DNA of 64,000 nucleotides from Ferrimonas sediminum (GCF_900100175.1 NZ_FNEM01000007.1:1-64000), one strand, 5' to 3'; counted from the stretch's first letter, positions 17,042 to 26,522 are shown. Notes: generated by a model from the sequence alone, not told the origin. Translations and numbers: made by a program.

Positions 17042-17199
17042 TAACCAGCCTTACGACGACAACAAAACCTCAGGCACTGAAACCGCAAATTCAGCGAAAA
17101 GCAACCCTCCCGGATCCCCTCTCGCGGGGAAAACCAGACAGTTCCTCAGCCTGTACCAATGTTATAAAGTGTGGCACGTTCACTGATTTTTGGCACAAA

Positions 17200-17233
17200 A
17201 ATGAATAACAACGCCACCTCAATGATGGCGTTG
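17200..17233 (-). terminator. Probable terminator after the flavin reductase gene
   Basis: On the minus strand, CAACGCC/GGCGTTG forms a seven-base-pair stem with an 11-base loop, followed by TTATTCATTTTTG. Confidence 0.6.
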
Positions 17234-17248
17234 ATGTTAAGGAGGAAA

Positions 17249-17980
17249 TCAGGCGTTAAGGGTGCGGGGCTGGTAGAAGTCCTGATCGGCCAGCAGGTTG
17301 GTGCGGCAGAAGCCGGCCAGCTCCATTCGAGCGATGGTCGCATCGACCATGGTCGGGGAACCGGTCATCACCACCCTGGCACGACGGCGCTCCAGCGGGG
17401 TCATCCAGGACAGGCGTTTTAGTGCCACATCCACCACGTAGCCTTCGCTGTTGCTCCACCCCAGAGGTGGCTGCTCCAGGGTCAGATCAGCCATAAATCT
17501 CGGATCCGTCAGCCATTGCTCCAGCAGCGGCAGTTCAAACAACTCCTGCTCATCTCGCCCCCCCCAGCAGAGATACACCGGCTGCGCCGATCCGGAGGCC
17601 AGGCGAGCCTCGATCAGACTGCGCGACTGGCTGACACCACAACCAGCTGACAACACCACCAGGGGATCGTTATCCCAGTCAGGCTGGTAACTTACCTGGC
17701 CATCCACCAGAATCGGCACCTCTTTGCGACTGGTCAGGGTTTCAATCACCTGATGGCAGGCCGCACCGTCGGCAAAGTGCTGAATGTATAACTCCAGCTC
17801 ACCGTCGGGAACCGGGCAGTTGGCCATGGAATAGGGCACACACCAACCGTTATCCAGGCAGATCTCAACGTACTGGCCCGCGGTGGCTGACAATGGCTGT
17901 TGCGGCTGGAGGCGGACGTGATATACGTCCTGGTTGACCCGCTGTGCACTGACAACGGTGGCAGTGGTCGGCTGCATCAT
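17249..17980 (-). CDS. fre: NAD(P)H-flavin reductase (Fre/LuxG-like)
   Basis: A 243-residue protein of the ferredoxin-reductase superfamily without an iron-sulfur domain. The flavin-binding region holds VPYSMANCP (RxYS-like, with Pro-Tyr-Ser conserved) and the nucleotide-binding half begins LVVLSAGCGVSQSRSLIE, in place of the usual AGGTG(F)S pattern. The C terminus VVMTGSPTMV matches the family. Fre reduces free flavins with NAD(P)H in the cytosol. The AGCGV version of the glycine motif is slightly divergent, but the overall match is good. Confidence 0.82.
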   Translation of the reverse strand: MMQPTTATVVSAQRVNQDVYHVRLQPQQPLSATAGQYVEICLDNGWCVPYSMANCPVPDGELELYIQHFADGAACHQVIETLTSRKEVPILVDGQVSYQPDWDNDPLVVLSAGCGVSQSRSLIEARLASGSAQPVYLCWGGRDEQELFELPLLEQWLTDPRFMADLTLEQPPLGWSNSEGYVVDVALKRLSWMTPLERRRARVVMTGSPTMVDATIARMELAGFCRTNLLADQDFYQPRTLNA

Positions 17981-18122
17981 GACACCTTAATGAGTTACGT
18001 TTTTCAGCAGTCTAAACCTCCGTCAGAGCCGCTGCACAGGGGCAACGCCAACAGTGTGATCCAGCTCGGAAGCTGGAATCGTGGCAGGGGAATACCCCGC
18101 CCACACTGTGATCCCACTCTCT

Positions 18123-18470
18123 CTACTGGCCGGAAAAGTAACTGCCGATCTCCACCACCAGTACATAGGGGGCCGCACTGAGGAAAGGGATCAGGCTAGC
18201 CAGCATCACCTTCCACGCCGGCCAGCCACATCGATTCTGATGCAAGGCATAAAACAGGCCATAGAGGAAAAACGCCGGATACAGCAACACGGTCACCGAC
18301 ACATAATAACGCAGCAGCATCAGTGGCAACTCAGTCAGCGTCGACGGCAGGCTGAAATCCACCACCCCGAGGGCCATCAACCAAAACATCATCTGAATGC
18401 CCAGAGGCAGATATAGGCACGCAATCCAGACTTTCAGCCATGGGCGGCTGAGATCCCTATCCTGGGTCAT
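18123..18470 (-). CDS. Small integral membrane protein of unknown function
   Basis: A 115-residue protein with three clear hydrophobic helices (WIACLYLPLGIQMMFWLMAL, LLRYYVSVTVLLYPAFFLYGLF and VMLASLIPFLSAAPYVLVV). I do not recognise a family. It is divergent from the Nudix gene. Confidence 0.55.
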   Translation of the reverse strand: MTQDRDLSRPWLKVWIACLYLPLGIQMMFWLMALGVVDFSLPSTLTELPLMLLRYYVSVTVLLYPAFFLYGLFYALHQNRCGWPAWKVMLASLIPFLSAAPYVLVVEIGSYFSGQ

Positions 18471-18492
18471 GAGTTGAGCTCTCCTTACTCGA

Positions 18493-18514
18493 GACCTTCC
18501 CTTGTGGGAAGGTC
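18493..18514. repeat. Perfect 9-base inverted repeat in a divergent promoter region
   Basis: GACCTTCCC, a TTGT loop and GGGAAGGTC lie between the divergent membrane-protein and Nudix genes. No T-run follows on either strand, so it is more like an operator or RNA hairpin than a terminator. Confidence 0.6.
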
Positions 18515-18588
18515 ATTGAATTCCTGATTGAATACTACCAAACTGAGGCTGTTTTTGTTGACTCGCGCCACTCGAATAAGGTCCCTCA

Positions 18589-18984
18589 ATGCTTAATGTC
18601 GCCTGTGCCCTCATCTTCGATGGCCACAAACTACTGCTGACCCGCCGCCACCCCAACAGCAGCCAGGGGGGCTTGTGGGAGTTTCCCGGCGGTAAGCAGG
18701 AGCCGGGGGAGAGCCTGCAGCAGGCGCTGGCCAGAGAGTTGATGGAGGAGTTGACCATCACCCAAGCCATTGGCCCGAGCCTGGGCTACAACGAGCATCA
18801 CTACGGCAGCAAAGGCGTGCGTCTGCATGGATTTTTGTGCCACTGGCGGCCGCAACCCATCAAACTCACCGGCAGCCATGACCAATGGCAGTGGGTCGCT
18901 CCCAGGCAGGTGGATACCACCACCCTGGCCCCGGCCGACCTGCCGCTGCTGGACGCCCTTATCAACGCATTACCGCAGGAATAA
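18589..18984 (+). CDS. Nudix hydrolase, MutT-like
   Basis: A 131-residue protein, the length of MutT. The Nudix box reads GGKQEPGESLQQALARELMEEL, preceded by WEFPGG, and the start LNVACALIFDGHKLLLTRR is MutT-like. It probably hydrolyses 8-oxo-dGTP or a related oxidised nucleotide. It is followed by menB but separated by about 90 bases. Confidence 0.85.
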   Translation: MLNVACALIFDGHKLLLTRRHPNSSQGGLWEFPGGKQEPGESLQQALARELMEELTITQAIGPSLGYNEHHYGSKGVRLHGFLCHWRPQPIKLTGSHDQWQWVAPRQVDTTTLAPADLPLLDALINALPQE

Positions 18985-19077
18985 AGTCACAGCCTGACCA
19001 TACTCCTCATTTCCGCCATTGACCTTAATCGGCTTTCCGCCTAGCCTTTGGCGCAGATAAATCAGAAGGGTATCTCC

Positions 19078-19980
19078 ATGAGCAACGCGGTTTCCGATAT
19101 CTTTGACCCCTCCCTATGGGAAGAGGTCGAAGGCTTTAACTTCGAAGACATCACCTACCACAGAGCCAAAGATCAGGGCACAGTACGGATCGCCATCGAT
19201 CGCGCCGACTGCCTCAACGCTTTTCGTCCCAAAACCGTTGATGAGCTCTATGTCGCTCTGGATCACGCCCGCCAATGGTCTGATGTCGGTTGTGTGCTGC
19301 TGACCGGAAACGGCCCCTCAGCCAAAGGCCAGTGGGCATTCTCCTCCGGTGGTGATCAGCGCATTCGCGGCAAGGATGGCTACAAGTACGAAGGCGAGGA
19401 AGCCGGCAAGGCCGACGTGGCTCGCATGGGCCGTCTGCACATTCTGGAAGTACAGCGCCTGATCCGCTTTATGCCTAAGGTAGTCATTGCGGTCGTTCCC
19501 GGGTGGGCGGTCGGCGGCGGCCACAGCCTGCACGTGGTGTGCGATCTGACTCTGGCCTCCAAAGAGCACGCGGTCTTTAAGCAGACCGATCCAGACGTAG
19601 CCAGTTTTGACTCCGGCTACGGCTCCGCCTACCTGGCCAAGATGATCGGCCAGAAACGGGCGCGGGAGATCTTCTTCTGCGGCTTCAACTACAGCGCCGA
19701 CGAAGCCTTTGATATGGGTATGGTCAACCGCTCGGTGCCGCACACCGAGCTGGAAACCGAAGCGCTACGCTGGGCCCGGGAGATCAACTCCAAGTCCCCC
19801 ACTGCCATGCGCATGCTCAAATACGGCTTCAACCTGCCCGATGACGGCCTGGTGGGCCAGCAACTGTTTGCCGGCGAAGCCACTCGACTGGCCTATGGCA
19901 CCGCCGAAGCCCAGGAGGGGCGTGATGCCTTCCTGGAAAAACGGGACCAGGACTTCTCCGATTTCCCCTGGCATTACTAA
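19078..19980 (+). CDS. menB: 1,4-dihydroxy-2-naphthoyl-CoA synthase
   Basis: A 300-residue crotonase-family enzyme of the menaquinone pathway, cyclising o-succinylbenzoyl-CoA. MenB hallmarks are present: SSGGDQRIRGKDGYKY, the oxyanion region PGWAVGGGHSLHVVCDLTLAS, FKQTDPDVASFDSGYGSAYLA, and the C-terminal end DFSDFPWHY. Menaquinone is the electron donor for the multiheme reductases seen elsewhere in this window. The ATG at 19078 follows AGAAGGGTAT; an earlier in-frame start at 19048 is less likely. Confidence 0.95.
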   Translation: MSNAVSDIFDPSLWEEVEGFNFEDITYHRAKDQGTVRIAIDRADCLNAFRPKTVDELYVALDHARQWSDVGCVLLTGNGPSAKGQWAFSSGGDQRIRGKDGYKYEGEEAGKADVARMGRLHILEVQRLIRFMPKVVIAVVPGWAVGGGHSLHVVCDLTLASKEHAVFKQTDPDVASFDSGYGSAYLAKMIGQKRAREIFFCGFNYSADEAFDMGMVNRSVPHTELETEALRWAREINSKSPTAMRMLKYGFNLPDDGLVGQQLFAGEATRLAYGTAEAQEGRDAFLEKRDQDFSDFPWHY

Positions 19981-19990
19981 CCCCCATGTG

Positions 19991-20021
19991 AAAAAGGCCG
20001 CCCAGTGGGCGGCTTTTTTTT
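19991..20021 (+). terminator. Intrinsic terminator after menB
   Basis: GCCGCCC/GGGCGGC with an AGT loop, followed by eight T residues. Confidence 0.93.
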
Positions 20022-20023
20022 AA

Positions 20024-20050
20024 GAAAAAAAGCGCCCTAACGGGCGCTTT
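20024..20050 (-). terminator. Intrinsic terminator of the decaheme gene
   Basis: On the minus strand AGCGCCC/GGGCGCT with a four-base loop runs into a T-tract. It is back to back with the menB terminator. Confidence 0.9.
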
Positions 20051-20075
20051 GGGTCACTGCAAGTAATGATGATAC

Positions 20076-22271
20076 TTAGAGTTTGTGCCCATGATGGGCC
20101 ATCACCTTCTCAGGTGTGTGGCACACGGCACAGGCTTCCTGAGCTGCCTGGGCCTGAGCCTTATCGTCACCGAAATAGCCGCCGTTGCTGACCATATGAG
20201 ACATGGCAGCATCGGACAGGTACTTCTGGTGGCAACTCATGCAGGCTCCCACGTCCGGAGAGGCGTACCAGGTCTCGGCCACATCCTTCTCGGTGACGGT
20301 GCTGGGTACGACCAGCGCAGCGCCGGCATTACGACCCAATTCAAAGCCATAATCCAGACCACCCCATCCCTGCTCCGCTGAGTGGCAGGTCATGCAGTCG
20401 GTCTTGAGCAGGGTGCCACTGCCACCATGGCCATTATCATGGCCCTGGGCCTTGTGGGCCTTGTACATAAAGCTGGAAGACTTCATGTAGCCTGTGGGTT
20501 GATGATCCACCTCCACATCCACCAACTTCTTGTCGTTGGTGTGGCAAGCGATACAGTTCACCCCGTTGGAGTCATGGTAGAACTCCTTGGAGTGACAACC
20601 AAAGCAACTGGCCTCATCGACGATGCCCCGGCGCTCTGGCACTTGGGCGCCAGCATCCCCCAGAATGGTGCGCACAGGCTCACTCTGCACATAAGCAGGG
20701 TAGGCATCATCGCTGCTGCAATCGGTACGCACAGAGCTGTTGTCCTCGAAACACACCTTCACCAAAGGCAGGATCTCCAGGGTTCTCTGGTTGATATCCG
20801 CGGGCAGATCCAGGGTATAGGTAATGTCTCGCTTCACCTTCTCGGTGGTGACATGGAAGGTGCCATCGGCATAGGTCGTTGAGCCATCACCCTTGAGGCT
20901 GAAACGGCGGTGCTCATAGGTAGTGCCCTCGCTGAAGTCGGCGCCTTCCAGAGTCACCGACTGTTCAGGGTAGTCTTTCTCCACATCCCAGCTCACCACC
21001 ATGTAGGGGTTAGAGTAGCCCTGCTGGTAGACCTCGTCGATGGTCACCAGTCCCCCTTCTGAGTCAGTCACCTGAACATCAAACTCCAGCAGGTTTTCTG
21101 CGTTAATCTGGATGTTGGAGACCGTTACCTGGTAGCCTGCAGCCGCGTCATAGGGGGCGCCATGCTGGCGGTGATCCACACCACTATGGCAATCGGTACA
21201 CACCAGCTCCGGGTTCTTGGCTGAGCTGTGCTGTACCGGGCTGTCGGTATGGCAGCCAGTACAAGCATTGGCATTGGCGTCTTTCAGCCACAGATCCGCA
21301 TCGGCCAGAGACCCATCCTCGACGTGACAGACGGTGCAATCCATAAAGGGCTTGGTGGGGAAAGCGGGGTAATCGAAGGCGTGAGCGCCGTGATAGCCCG
21401 AAACAGTGTAAGGCATCGGCACGACATTACCCTGTTCGTCCTTACCTTGACGACTGGGCCCCATATGGATGGCGTGAACCATATGCCCCAGCTCCACCGA
21501 GACACCCTCGGGATCAGACACCACGCCGTTGTGGCAGGACTGGCAGTTCTCCAGATCCAGGCGCCGTCCACCGTGGGCCTTGAGGCTATCCGGCTGGTGA
21601 CAGGTGTAGCAGGTCTCCATAGACAGCAGTTGCCGGGTCTCCACCCCCTCCTGGGTTCCACTGGCAGGAGTCCAGTCATAGTGCGCGTTTTCAGCCAGTT
21701 CATGGCCGGAGTCATACTCAAACTGCATCTCGATGGCCAGCCTCTGGGTCAAGGCTGGGTCAAAGGTCACACCGGCGGGGTCATCCCACTGCAGCAGATC
21801 GGCGTGGAACTTATAGGTGTAGCTGCCATCGAGGTTGTCCTGCAGACAATCCGGGCAGTCTTTCAGTTTTTCAAAACCCTGCTCAAACGTGGTACCGGCG
21901 TCATTGGTGGTCTCATTAAGCAGTGACTGCCACTGCTTGAGGTCGCCATCTACGGTCAACTGAGCCACTGAAAAGCGGAAATCGTGGAAGGGGTTATGGC
22001 CATCCAGGCCAAACAGGCCAACCCCCTGTGAATTGGTCAGCTCAAAATCAACAGTGATGATACCGTCGTCATAGCTTGCCCCTTTTATCTGGGCGATGGC
22101 TTCTTGGGCCATGTCAATATGCAGCCCAACACTGCCCGGATCCCCGGGATCCCCCGGCTGTCCTGGATTACCAGGCTGACCATCCTTACCATCGTCTCCG
22201 TCCCCACAACCGCCCAACATCAGGGCAGAGGCGATCAACAGCGCCAAGGGTGCCTTAGGTGTTTTCATCAT
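20076..22271 (-). CDS. Decaheme c-type cytochrome lipoprotein, OmcA/MtrC-like
   Basis: A 731-residue lipoprotein with ten CXXCH haem-binding motifs (CYTCH, CQSCH, CTVCH, CTGCH, CTDCH, CFGCH, CIACH, CMTCH, CMSCH, CAVCH), split into two groups of five by a beta-rich region, as in the OmcA/MtrC family. The lipobox LGGC gives a lipidated Cys at residue 22. Just after it comes a Gly-X-Y stretch (GKDGQPGNPGQPGDPGDPG). Such proteins sit on the outer-membrane surface and pass electrons to metals or other extracellular acceptors. The start chosen has GGAG seven bases upstream; upstream in-frame ATGs back to 22313 are less suitable. No MtrA/MtrB partners are adjacent. Confidence 0.93.
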   Translation of the reverse strand: MMKTPKAPLALLIASALMLGGCGDGDDGKDGQPGNPGQPGDPGDPGSVGLHIDMAQEAIAQIKGASYDDGIITVDFELTNSQGVGLFGLDGHNPFHDFRFSVAQLTVDGDLKQWQSLLNETTNDAGTTFEQGFEKLKDCPDCLQDNLDGSYTYKFHADLLQWDDPAGVTFDPALTQRLAIEMQFEYDSGHELAENAHYDWTPASGTQEGVETRQLLSMETCYTCHQPDSLKAHGGRRLDLENCQSCHNGVVSDPEGVSVELGHMVHAIHMGPSRQGKDEQGNVVPMPYTVSGYHGAHAFDYPAFPTKPFMDCTVCHVEDGSLADADLWLKDANANACTGCHTDSPVQHSSAKNPELVCTDCHSGVDHRQHGAPYDAAAGYQVTVSNIQINAENLLEFDVQVTDSEGGLVTIDEVYQQGYSNPYMVVSWDVEKDYPEQSVTLEGADFSEGTTYEHRRFSLKGDGSTTYADGTFHVTTEKVKRDITYTLDLPADINQRTLEILPLVKVCFEDNSSVRTDCSSDDAYPAYVQSEPVRTILGDAGAQVPERRGIVDEASCFGCHSKEFYHDSNGVNCIACHTNDKKLVDVEVDHQPTGYMKSSSFMYKAHKAQGHDNGHGGSGTLLKTDCMTCHSAEQGWGGLDYGFELGRNAGAALVVPSTVTEKDVAETWYASPDVGACMSCHQKYLSDAAMSHMVSNGGYFGDDKAQAQAAQEACAVCHTPEKVMAHHGHKL

Positions 22272-22676
22272 TATCATTCTCCGTAAAACCATCATCTCCG
22301 TGGTCGTAGCCATGGTATTGAGCCTGACGATTACCGAAGTTGACCAAGGTCACCCTGAATCAGCCGCAGCGCAACAGCATGCAAAGCCAATACCGTTCGG
22401 GAAAACAAGGGGTTTAAACTGACCAAAATAAAAAAACAGGCAATTGCCGCCAACCTTCCCCCGCAAAATGGAGTAATAACCAAATCCTAAAAAACGAATT
22501 ATCAAATGTCGATTTTAGGAATACTGGGTTTTGATCGCCTGACGACATCGATACGGGGCGGGGATCACGAAATGGATCACAACCGCTGACAAAGGTTCAC
22601 TTTTATTCACAGACACATCGCCAACGCCCTCCATTGCAATTAAATTACCCGTAAGTTTTATCAGGACGTCTGGATT
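22272..22676. promoter_or_regulatory. Divergent control region, decaheme gene / tandem-HTH regulator
   Basis: This 405-base region contains TGACC-AA-GGTCA, a perfect inverted repeat at 22341-22352, close to the decaheme start. It also contains two GATCAC direct repeats at 22563-22568 and 22575-22580, about 100 bases before the regulator start. It is the obvious place for the neighbouring regulator to bind; the sites are candidates only. Confidence 0.45.
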
Positions 22677-23891
22677 GTGAAAAAACTGCGGCACTGTACC
22701 CTCTTCCAACTGACTATTTTTATTGAGGTGTATGAGCGTCTCAATGCCAAGGAGGCAGCACACGCTCTGGCAATAACCCCCGCCGCCATCAGTCGGGGGC
22801 TCAACACCTTGCGCGACGCCCTTGGTGACCCGCTGTTTATCCGCAGGCAGACCGGGTTTGAACGAAGCCAGGTCGCAGAACGGCTCTACCCCGTTATCAA
22901 ACGGATGCAGCAGCTGTGCGAAGACACCCCTTACCGTCTCAACCGGTCTGCCGCGATACAGAAACTCAGTTTGTTTACTCTGGAAATCTTTTGCCATCTG
23001 TACAATGGCACCGGCATCGCTCAGTTGGCCGAACAGTTGGACATCACCCTCTCCAAGGTCAATCGCAACCTGAAATCCCTGAGGCTGGTGTTTGAAGACC
23101 CTTTGTTGATCCGCCAGCCGGGAGGCATGCATCCCACAGAGGTTGCCCACGACTTCTACCCATTACTGCGCCAGCTGATCATGCTGTGTGAAGAAGCCTG
23201 TGATACTGGCGACGCGCTTCAGGATGGACACTCGGTGAGCCTCTCCATCACCACGGTACCTCAACTGGCCATGTCACTGCCGCTGACACTGCAAAGAGCC
23301 GCCAAGCGGCATCAGACCAGCCTGACCCTAAAGATGGATTACTGGAACAGGGACAGCATCAACCGGCTAAGCGGTAATGAGGTGGATGCGGTCATCGCCT
23401 TTGAGCCCGCGAACAGAGAGGGTATCCTGAGTAAAAAAATCATTCAGATTCGATCCGGCTACCTGGTGGCCAGAGAGGATCACCCGGTTTGGGAGGAGCC
23501 GAGCCCGGACCAGCTACTGAGGTACCCACTGGTCAAGCTGGCCTCGCTGCCTTTTCCTGACAATCAATCTCCTCTTGCCTGTTACGCCCGCTCCAAAGGA
23601 ACCTATCTGGAAGAAATGGCGACAGTGCCGGATCTCGGCTGCGCCGCGCAACTGCTGCTCAACAGCCAGGGGTTCATCATCGTCGGCATCCGCTCTGCCG
23701 TGGACTACCTCAAGCAGTTTAAGGGGCTCAAGGCTCAGAAGATGGGCTATCAGCAGGACAAGCAGGTACTGGATCATTTCAGCCCCCCAAGCACCTACCT
23801 TTGGTTGAAACAGGACGCCCAGGGGAGGCTGGCAACCCCTTCCTGGCTGCAAAGGTGCCTGGAGAACTATGTGCTGGAGTCGCACCAATAA
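22677..23891 (+). CDS. LysR-type regulator with two tandem HTH domains
   Basis: A 404-residue protein, about 90 longer than a normal LTTR because the N-terminal winged helix is present twice. Residues about 8-67 (FQLTIFIEVYERLNAKEAA, ISRGLNTLRDALGDPLFIRR) and about 98-157 (FTLEIFCHLYNGTGIAQLA, VNRNLKSLRLVFEDPLLIRQ) both carry the LysR pattern. One effector domain follows from about residue 190. That domain closely resembles the one in the LysR protein at 48772-49740 (REGILSK, YLVARE.HP.W, YLWLK...GR). It begins with GTG, with AGGA upstream. It is divergent from the decaheme gene and probably regulates it. Confidence 0.88.
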   Translation: MKKLRHCTLFQLTIFIEVYERLNAKEAAHALAITPAAISRGLNTLRDALGDPLFIRRQTGFERSQVAERLYPVIKRMQQLCEDTPYRLNRSAAIQKLSLFTLEIFCHLYNGTGIAQLAEQLDITLSKVNRNLKSLRLVFEDPLLIRQPGGMHPTEVAHDFYPLLRQLIMLCEEACDTGDALQDGHSVSLSITTVPQLAMSLPLTLQRAAKRHQTSLTLKMDYWNRDSINRLSGNEVDAVIAFEPANREGILSKKIIQIRSGYLVAREDHPVWEEPSPDQLLRYPLVKLASLPFPDNQSPLACYARSKGTYLEEMATVPDLGCAAQLLLNSQGFIIVGIRSAVDYLKQFKGLKAQKMGYQQDKQVLDHFSPPSTYLWLKQDAQGRLATPSWLQRCLENYVLESHQ

Positions 23892-23920
23892 TGGGTGAGT
23901 GCACTGGCAGCCACAAAACA

Positions 23921-23950
23921 AAAAACCGACTCCGGAGAGTCGGTTTTTTA
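23921..23950. terminator. Bidirectional terminator, regulator / tRNA-Gly
   Basis: ACCGACTC, CGGA loop, GAGTCGGT, with A-run on the left and T-run on the right. It can end both the regulator gene and the minus-strand tRNA transcript. Confidence 0.9.
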
Positions 23951-23956
23951 TGTCTG

Positions 23957-24030
23957 TGGAGCGGCTAACGGGAATCGAACCCGTCTCACAAGCTTGGGAA
24001 GCTTGGGTAATACCACTATACGATAGCCGC
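23957..24030 (-). tRNA. tRNA-Gly (anticodon CCC)
   Basis: Read on the minus strand this 74-base gene folds into a complete cloverleaf. The acceptor GCGGCTA pairs with TAGCCGC. The anticodon stem CAAGC/GCTTG closes the loop TTCCCAA, giving anticodon CCC. The T-arm GGGTTCGATTCCC is standard, and the 3' end TCCA is encoded. Confidence 0.95.
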
Positions 24031-24092
24031 ATCAGAGGGTTAGCTTATGCAATTCGATGGCCTGAACGCAACAACAACCGTGCCAACAGCCG

Positions 24093-24116
24093 AAAAAAGC
24101 CCCGCTTTGCGGGGCT
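24093..24116 (-). terminator. Intrinsic terminator of the S46 peptidase gene
   Basis: On the minus strand AGCCCCGC, AAA loop, GCGGGGCT, then six T residues. Confidence 0.92.
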
Positions 24117-24140
24117 CGGCTCAAAATTGCACCGCAGTGA

Positions 24141-26300
24141 TTACTTCACCACTTCCATCTCAGCCAGCAGGTTATCGGCACCGTCGAGGTACTTCATCAC
24201 CCACAGCATGTAACGGCTGTCGACGTGGATGGAACGACTCAGTTCGTTGTTGTAGCTCCAGTCGGCGGTGATGGACTCATACACACCATCAAACAGCAGC
24301 CCCACCAGCTCACCACGACCGTTCATGGTCGGCGAGCCGGAGTTGCCACCGGTGGAGTCCAGGTTGGACAGGAAGTTCACCGGAACGCTGCCCAGAGACT
24401 CCTGCTTGTAGGGACCGTAGACCTTGTCATTGATCAGCTGCAACTGCTTGGCAGAAGCATCGAAAGGCGCCTCGTCAGAGGCCTTGGCTGCCAGACCTTC
24501 CAGGGTGGTGAATGGCACCGCCACCAGGCCATCCTGAGGTGAGTAAGGTACCACGCTACCAAAGGTCAGACGCAGGCTGGAGTTGGCATCGGCGTATACC
24601 GGCAGCCCCAGGCTTTCGTTGTAGGCGATGATCGCGCCCATGTAATCGGGACGCACCTGCAGCAGGCGACCGGACAGATCCTTGGCCTGCTTTTCACGCT
24701 TCATCTTGGCATCGTAAGTTGCGACCGCATAACGGATGAAGGGGTCGTTGCTGGCCTGGAACTCTTCCGGCGTCTTGTCCAGCCACGCCAGACGGGTGTC
24801 CGCCTTACCCAGGTCGGTGGTGGCGTACATGGCGTCCAGCTTGCTGCTGAGTGCCTCGGCGTCAAACTTGCCCGACAGGCCGAACACCCGGTCCAGATCT
24901 TCCAGATGCTCGGAAGCTGGCAGCTGGGCGTACTGGCCCAGTTGCAGTGCCAGAATCGCCTTATCGACTTCGACATCGTAGCGACGATCGACACGCTGCA
25001 TGGCCGCTTTGATGCCATCCCAGTCACGCTCCTGATAGCCAGGCTCACGCTCCAGATCCGGCTTCTGCTTCTCCTGAGACAAGCGGTACAGACGTGCGGC
25101 GATGCTGGTCATCTGGTTGTAGCGCAAGTAACCGAGGATAATGTCACGATCCAGATGGGCGTGATCCTCTTCAATCAGCGCATTAAGCTGATTAATCACG
25201 TCACCGTATTGCTTGGCCCGCTTGCTGTCGCTGTTGATCCAGTCCAGCAGCGCCTTCTCTTCACCCTGTTTTTTGGCCAGGATGCCGGTCTTGGCGTAGC
25301 CTTCGATCATCGACTGGAAGTTCTTGGCGTAGTTGGCCAGGCTGGCCAGGGTGCTCTCATACTTGATGCGCGCTTCACTGCCATCAGCAGAGGTCGACTT
25401 GATCAGATCGATGATCGCTTCCCGAGCCACCTTGGACTTGGGATAGATGGCTTCGAAGTAGGTCTGCACCTCTTCGGCGGTGCGGTATCGGTTGGTGCGA
25501 CCAGGGTAACCGGCCACCATCACAAAGTCCCCGTTCTCTACACCCTTGGCGGAGACCTTCAGGAACCGCTCCGGCTGGAACGGCACGTTGTCTTCGCTGT
25601 AGTCCGCCGGACGGCCGTCCTTGCCAACATAGGCGCGGAAGAAGGAGAAGTCACCGGTGTGACGAGGCCACATCCAGTTATCGATGTCACCACCGTACTT
25701 GCCCACGGACATGGAGGGGGTGTACACCAGGCGCACATCGCGAATCTCCAGCTCCTTGATCAGGAAGTACTGGGCGCCGCGGTGAAAGTTGTAAACGTCA
25801 CAGCGGTAGTCTTTGCTCACCTCACACTCGGCAACCAGCGCCTTGGTGTTGGTTTCGATGGTGCTGTAATACGCTTCGCCATTGTCGGCGCCCTGCGTTC
25901 CGGCCAGGACCTTATCGGTCACGTCCACCATCGACTCGGTGGCCCAGATCTTGTAGCCAGGAACCGGTTCCTTCTCTTCCGCTTTGGTCTTGGCCAGGAA
26001 GCCGTTCTCGAGAATGTTGTCTTCCGGAGTGGAGTGGTACTGAATGGCACCGTAACCACAGTGGTGGTTGGTGACCACCAGGCCATCGGGGGAAACAAAG
26101 GAGGCGGTACAACCACCGAAGTTGATGATGGCGTTCATCGGGAAAGCACCCAGATCCGACATGGTCTTGGCGTCAATTTCCAGGCCCATCTCCGTCAGCT
26201 TGTCTTCCAGAGCGGGAATTTGATAAGGCTGCCACATCCCTTCATCGGCCATCGCCGTCAGCGGCAATACGACCATGGCCGCAGTTAACCAAGATTTCAT
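24141..26300 (-). CDS. S46-family dipeptidyl peptidase (DPP7/DPP11-like)
   Basis: A 719-residue exported serine peptidase, the usual S46 length. A signal peptide (MKSWLTAAMVVLPLTAMA) is followed by the chymotrypsin-like catalytic parts: His in VVTNHHCGYG (about residue 80), Asp in GGDIDNWMWPRHTGDFSFF, and Ser in STGGNSGSPTMNGRGE. S46 enzymes remove dipeptides from the N termini of oligopeptides in the periplasm, supporting amino-acid-based growth. The ATG at 26300 has AAAAGGATC upstream; the frame extends further 5' without homology. Confidence 0.94.
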   Translation of the reverse strand: MKSWLTAAMVVLPLTAMADEGMWQPYQIPALEDKLTEMGLEIDAKTMSDLGAFPMNAIINFGGCTASFVSPDGLVVTNHHCGYGAIQYHSTPEDNILENGFLAKTKAEEKEPVPGYKIWATESMVDVTDKVLAGTQGADNGEAYYSTIETNTKALVAECEVSKDYRCDVYNFHRGAQYFLIKELEIRDVRLVYTPSMSVGKYGGDIDNWMWPRHTGDFSFFRAYVGKDGRPADYSEDNVPFQPERFLKVSAKGVENGDFVMVAGYPGRTNRYRTAEEVQTYFEAIYPKSKVAREAIIDLIKSTSADGSEARIKYESTLASLANYAKNFQSMIEGYAKTGILAKKQGEEKALLDWINSDSKRAKQYGDVINQLNALIEEDHAHLDRDIILGYLRYNQMTSIAARLYRLSQEKQKPDLEREPGYQERDWDGIKAAMQRVDRRYDVEVDKAILALQLGQYAQLPASEHLEDLDRVFGLSGKFDAEALSSKLDAMYATTDLGKADTRLAWLDKTPEEFQASNDPFIRYAVATYDAKMKREKQAKDLSGRLLQVRPDYMGAIIAYNESLGLPVYADANSSLRLTFGSVVPYSPQDGLVAVPFTTLEGLAAKASDEAPFDASAKQLQLINDKVYGPYKQESLGSVPVNFLSNLDSTGGNSGSPTMNGRGELVGLLFDGVYESITADWSYNNELSRSIHVDSRYMLWVMKYLDGADNLLAEMEVVK

Positions 26301-26364
26301 CGTTATGATCCTTTTCAGACTCCGTCTCTGGGGAAAGGTGAGCGGAGATTCCTTATGGGGTTTA

Positions 26365-26389
26365 GAAAAGCCGCCCTGAAAAGGCGGCT
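26365..26389 (-). terminator. Terminator of the aromatic amino-acid permease gene
   Basis: On the minus strand AGCCGCC/GGCGGCT with a seven-base loop is followed by TTTTCT. It separates the permease from the S46 peptidase. Confidence 0.8.
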
Positions 26390-26522
26390 GTTCTGTGTTC
26401 CAAGTCACTGTATCACAAGCCAGCGAGGGGCATAACCTCACCGTAACATCATGATGCAATTTCACCGCCAGGCCGTTCACCTGGCAACGTTTTTGTGACT
26501 AAACCCCTGGCATGCGGCGTCG

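Noticed and set aside
24906-26288. 460-codon plus-strand open frame opposite the S46 peptidase
   Set aside because: The peptidase on the other strand has a complete catalytic triad and signal peptide; this is a shadow.
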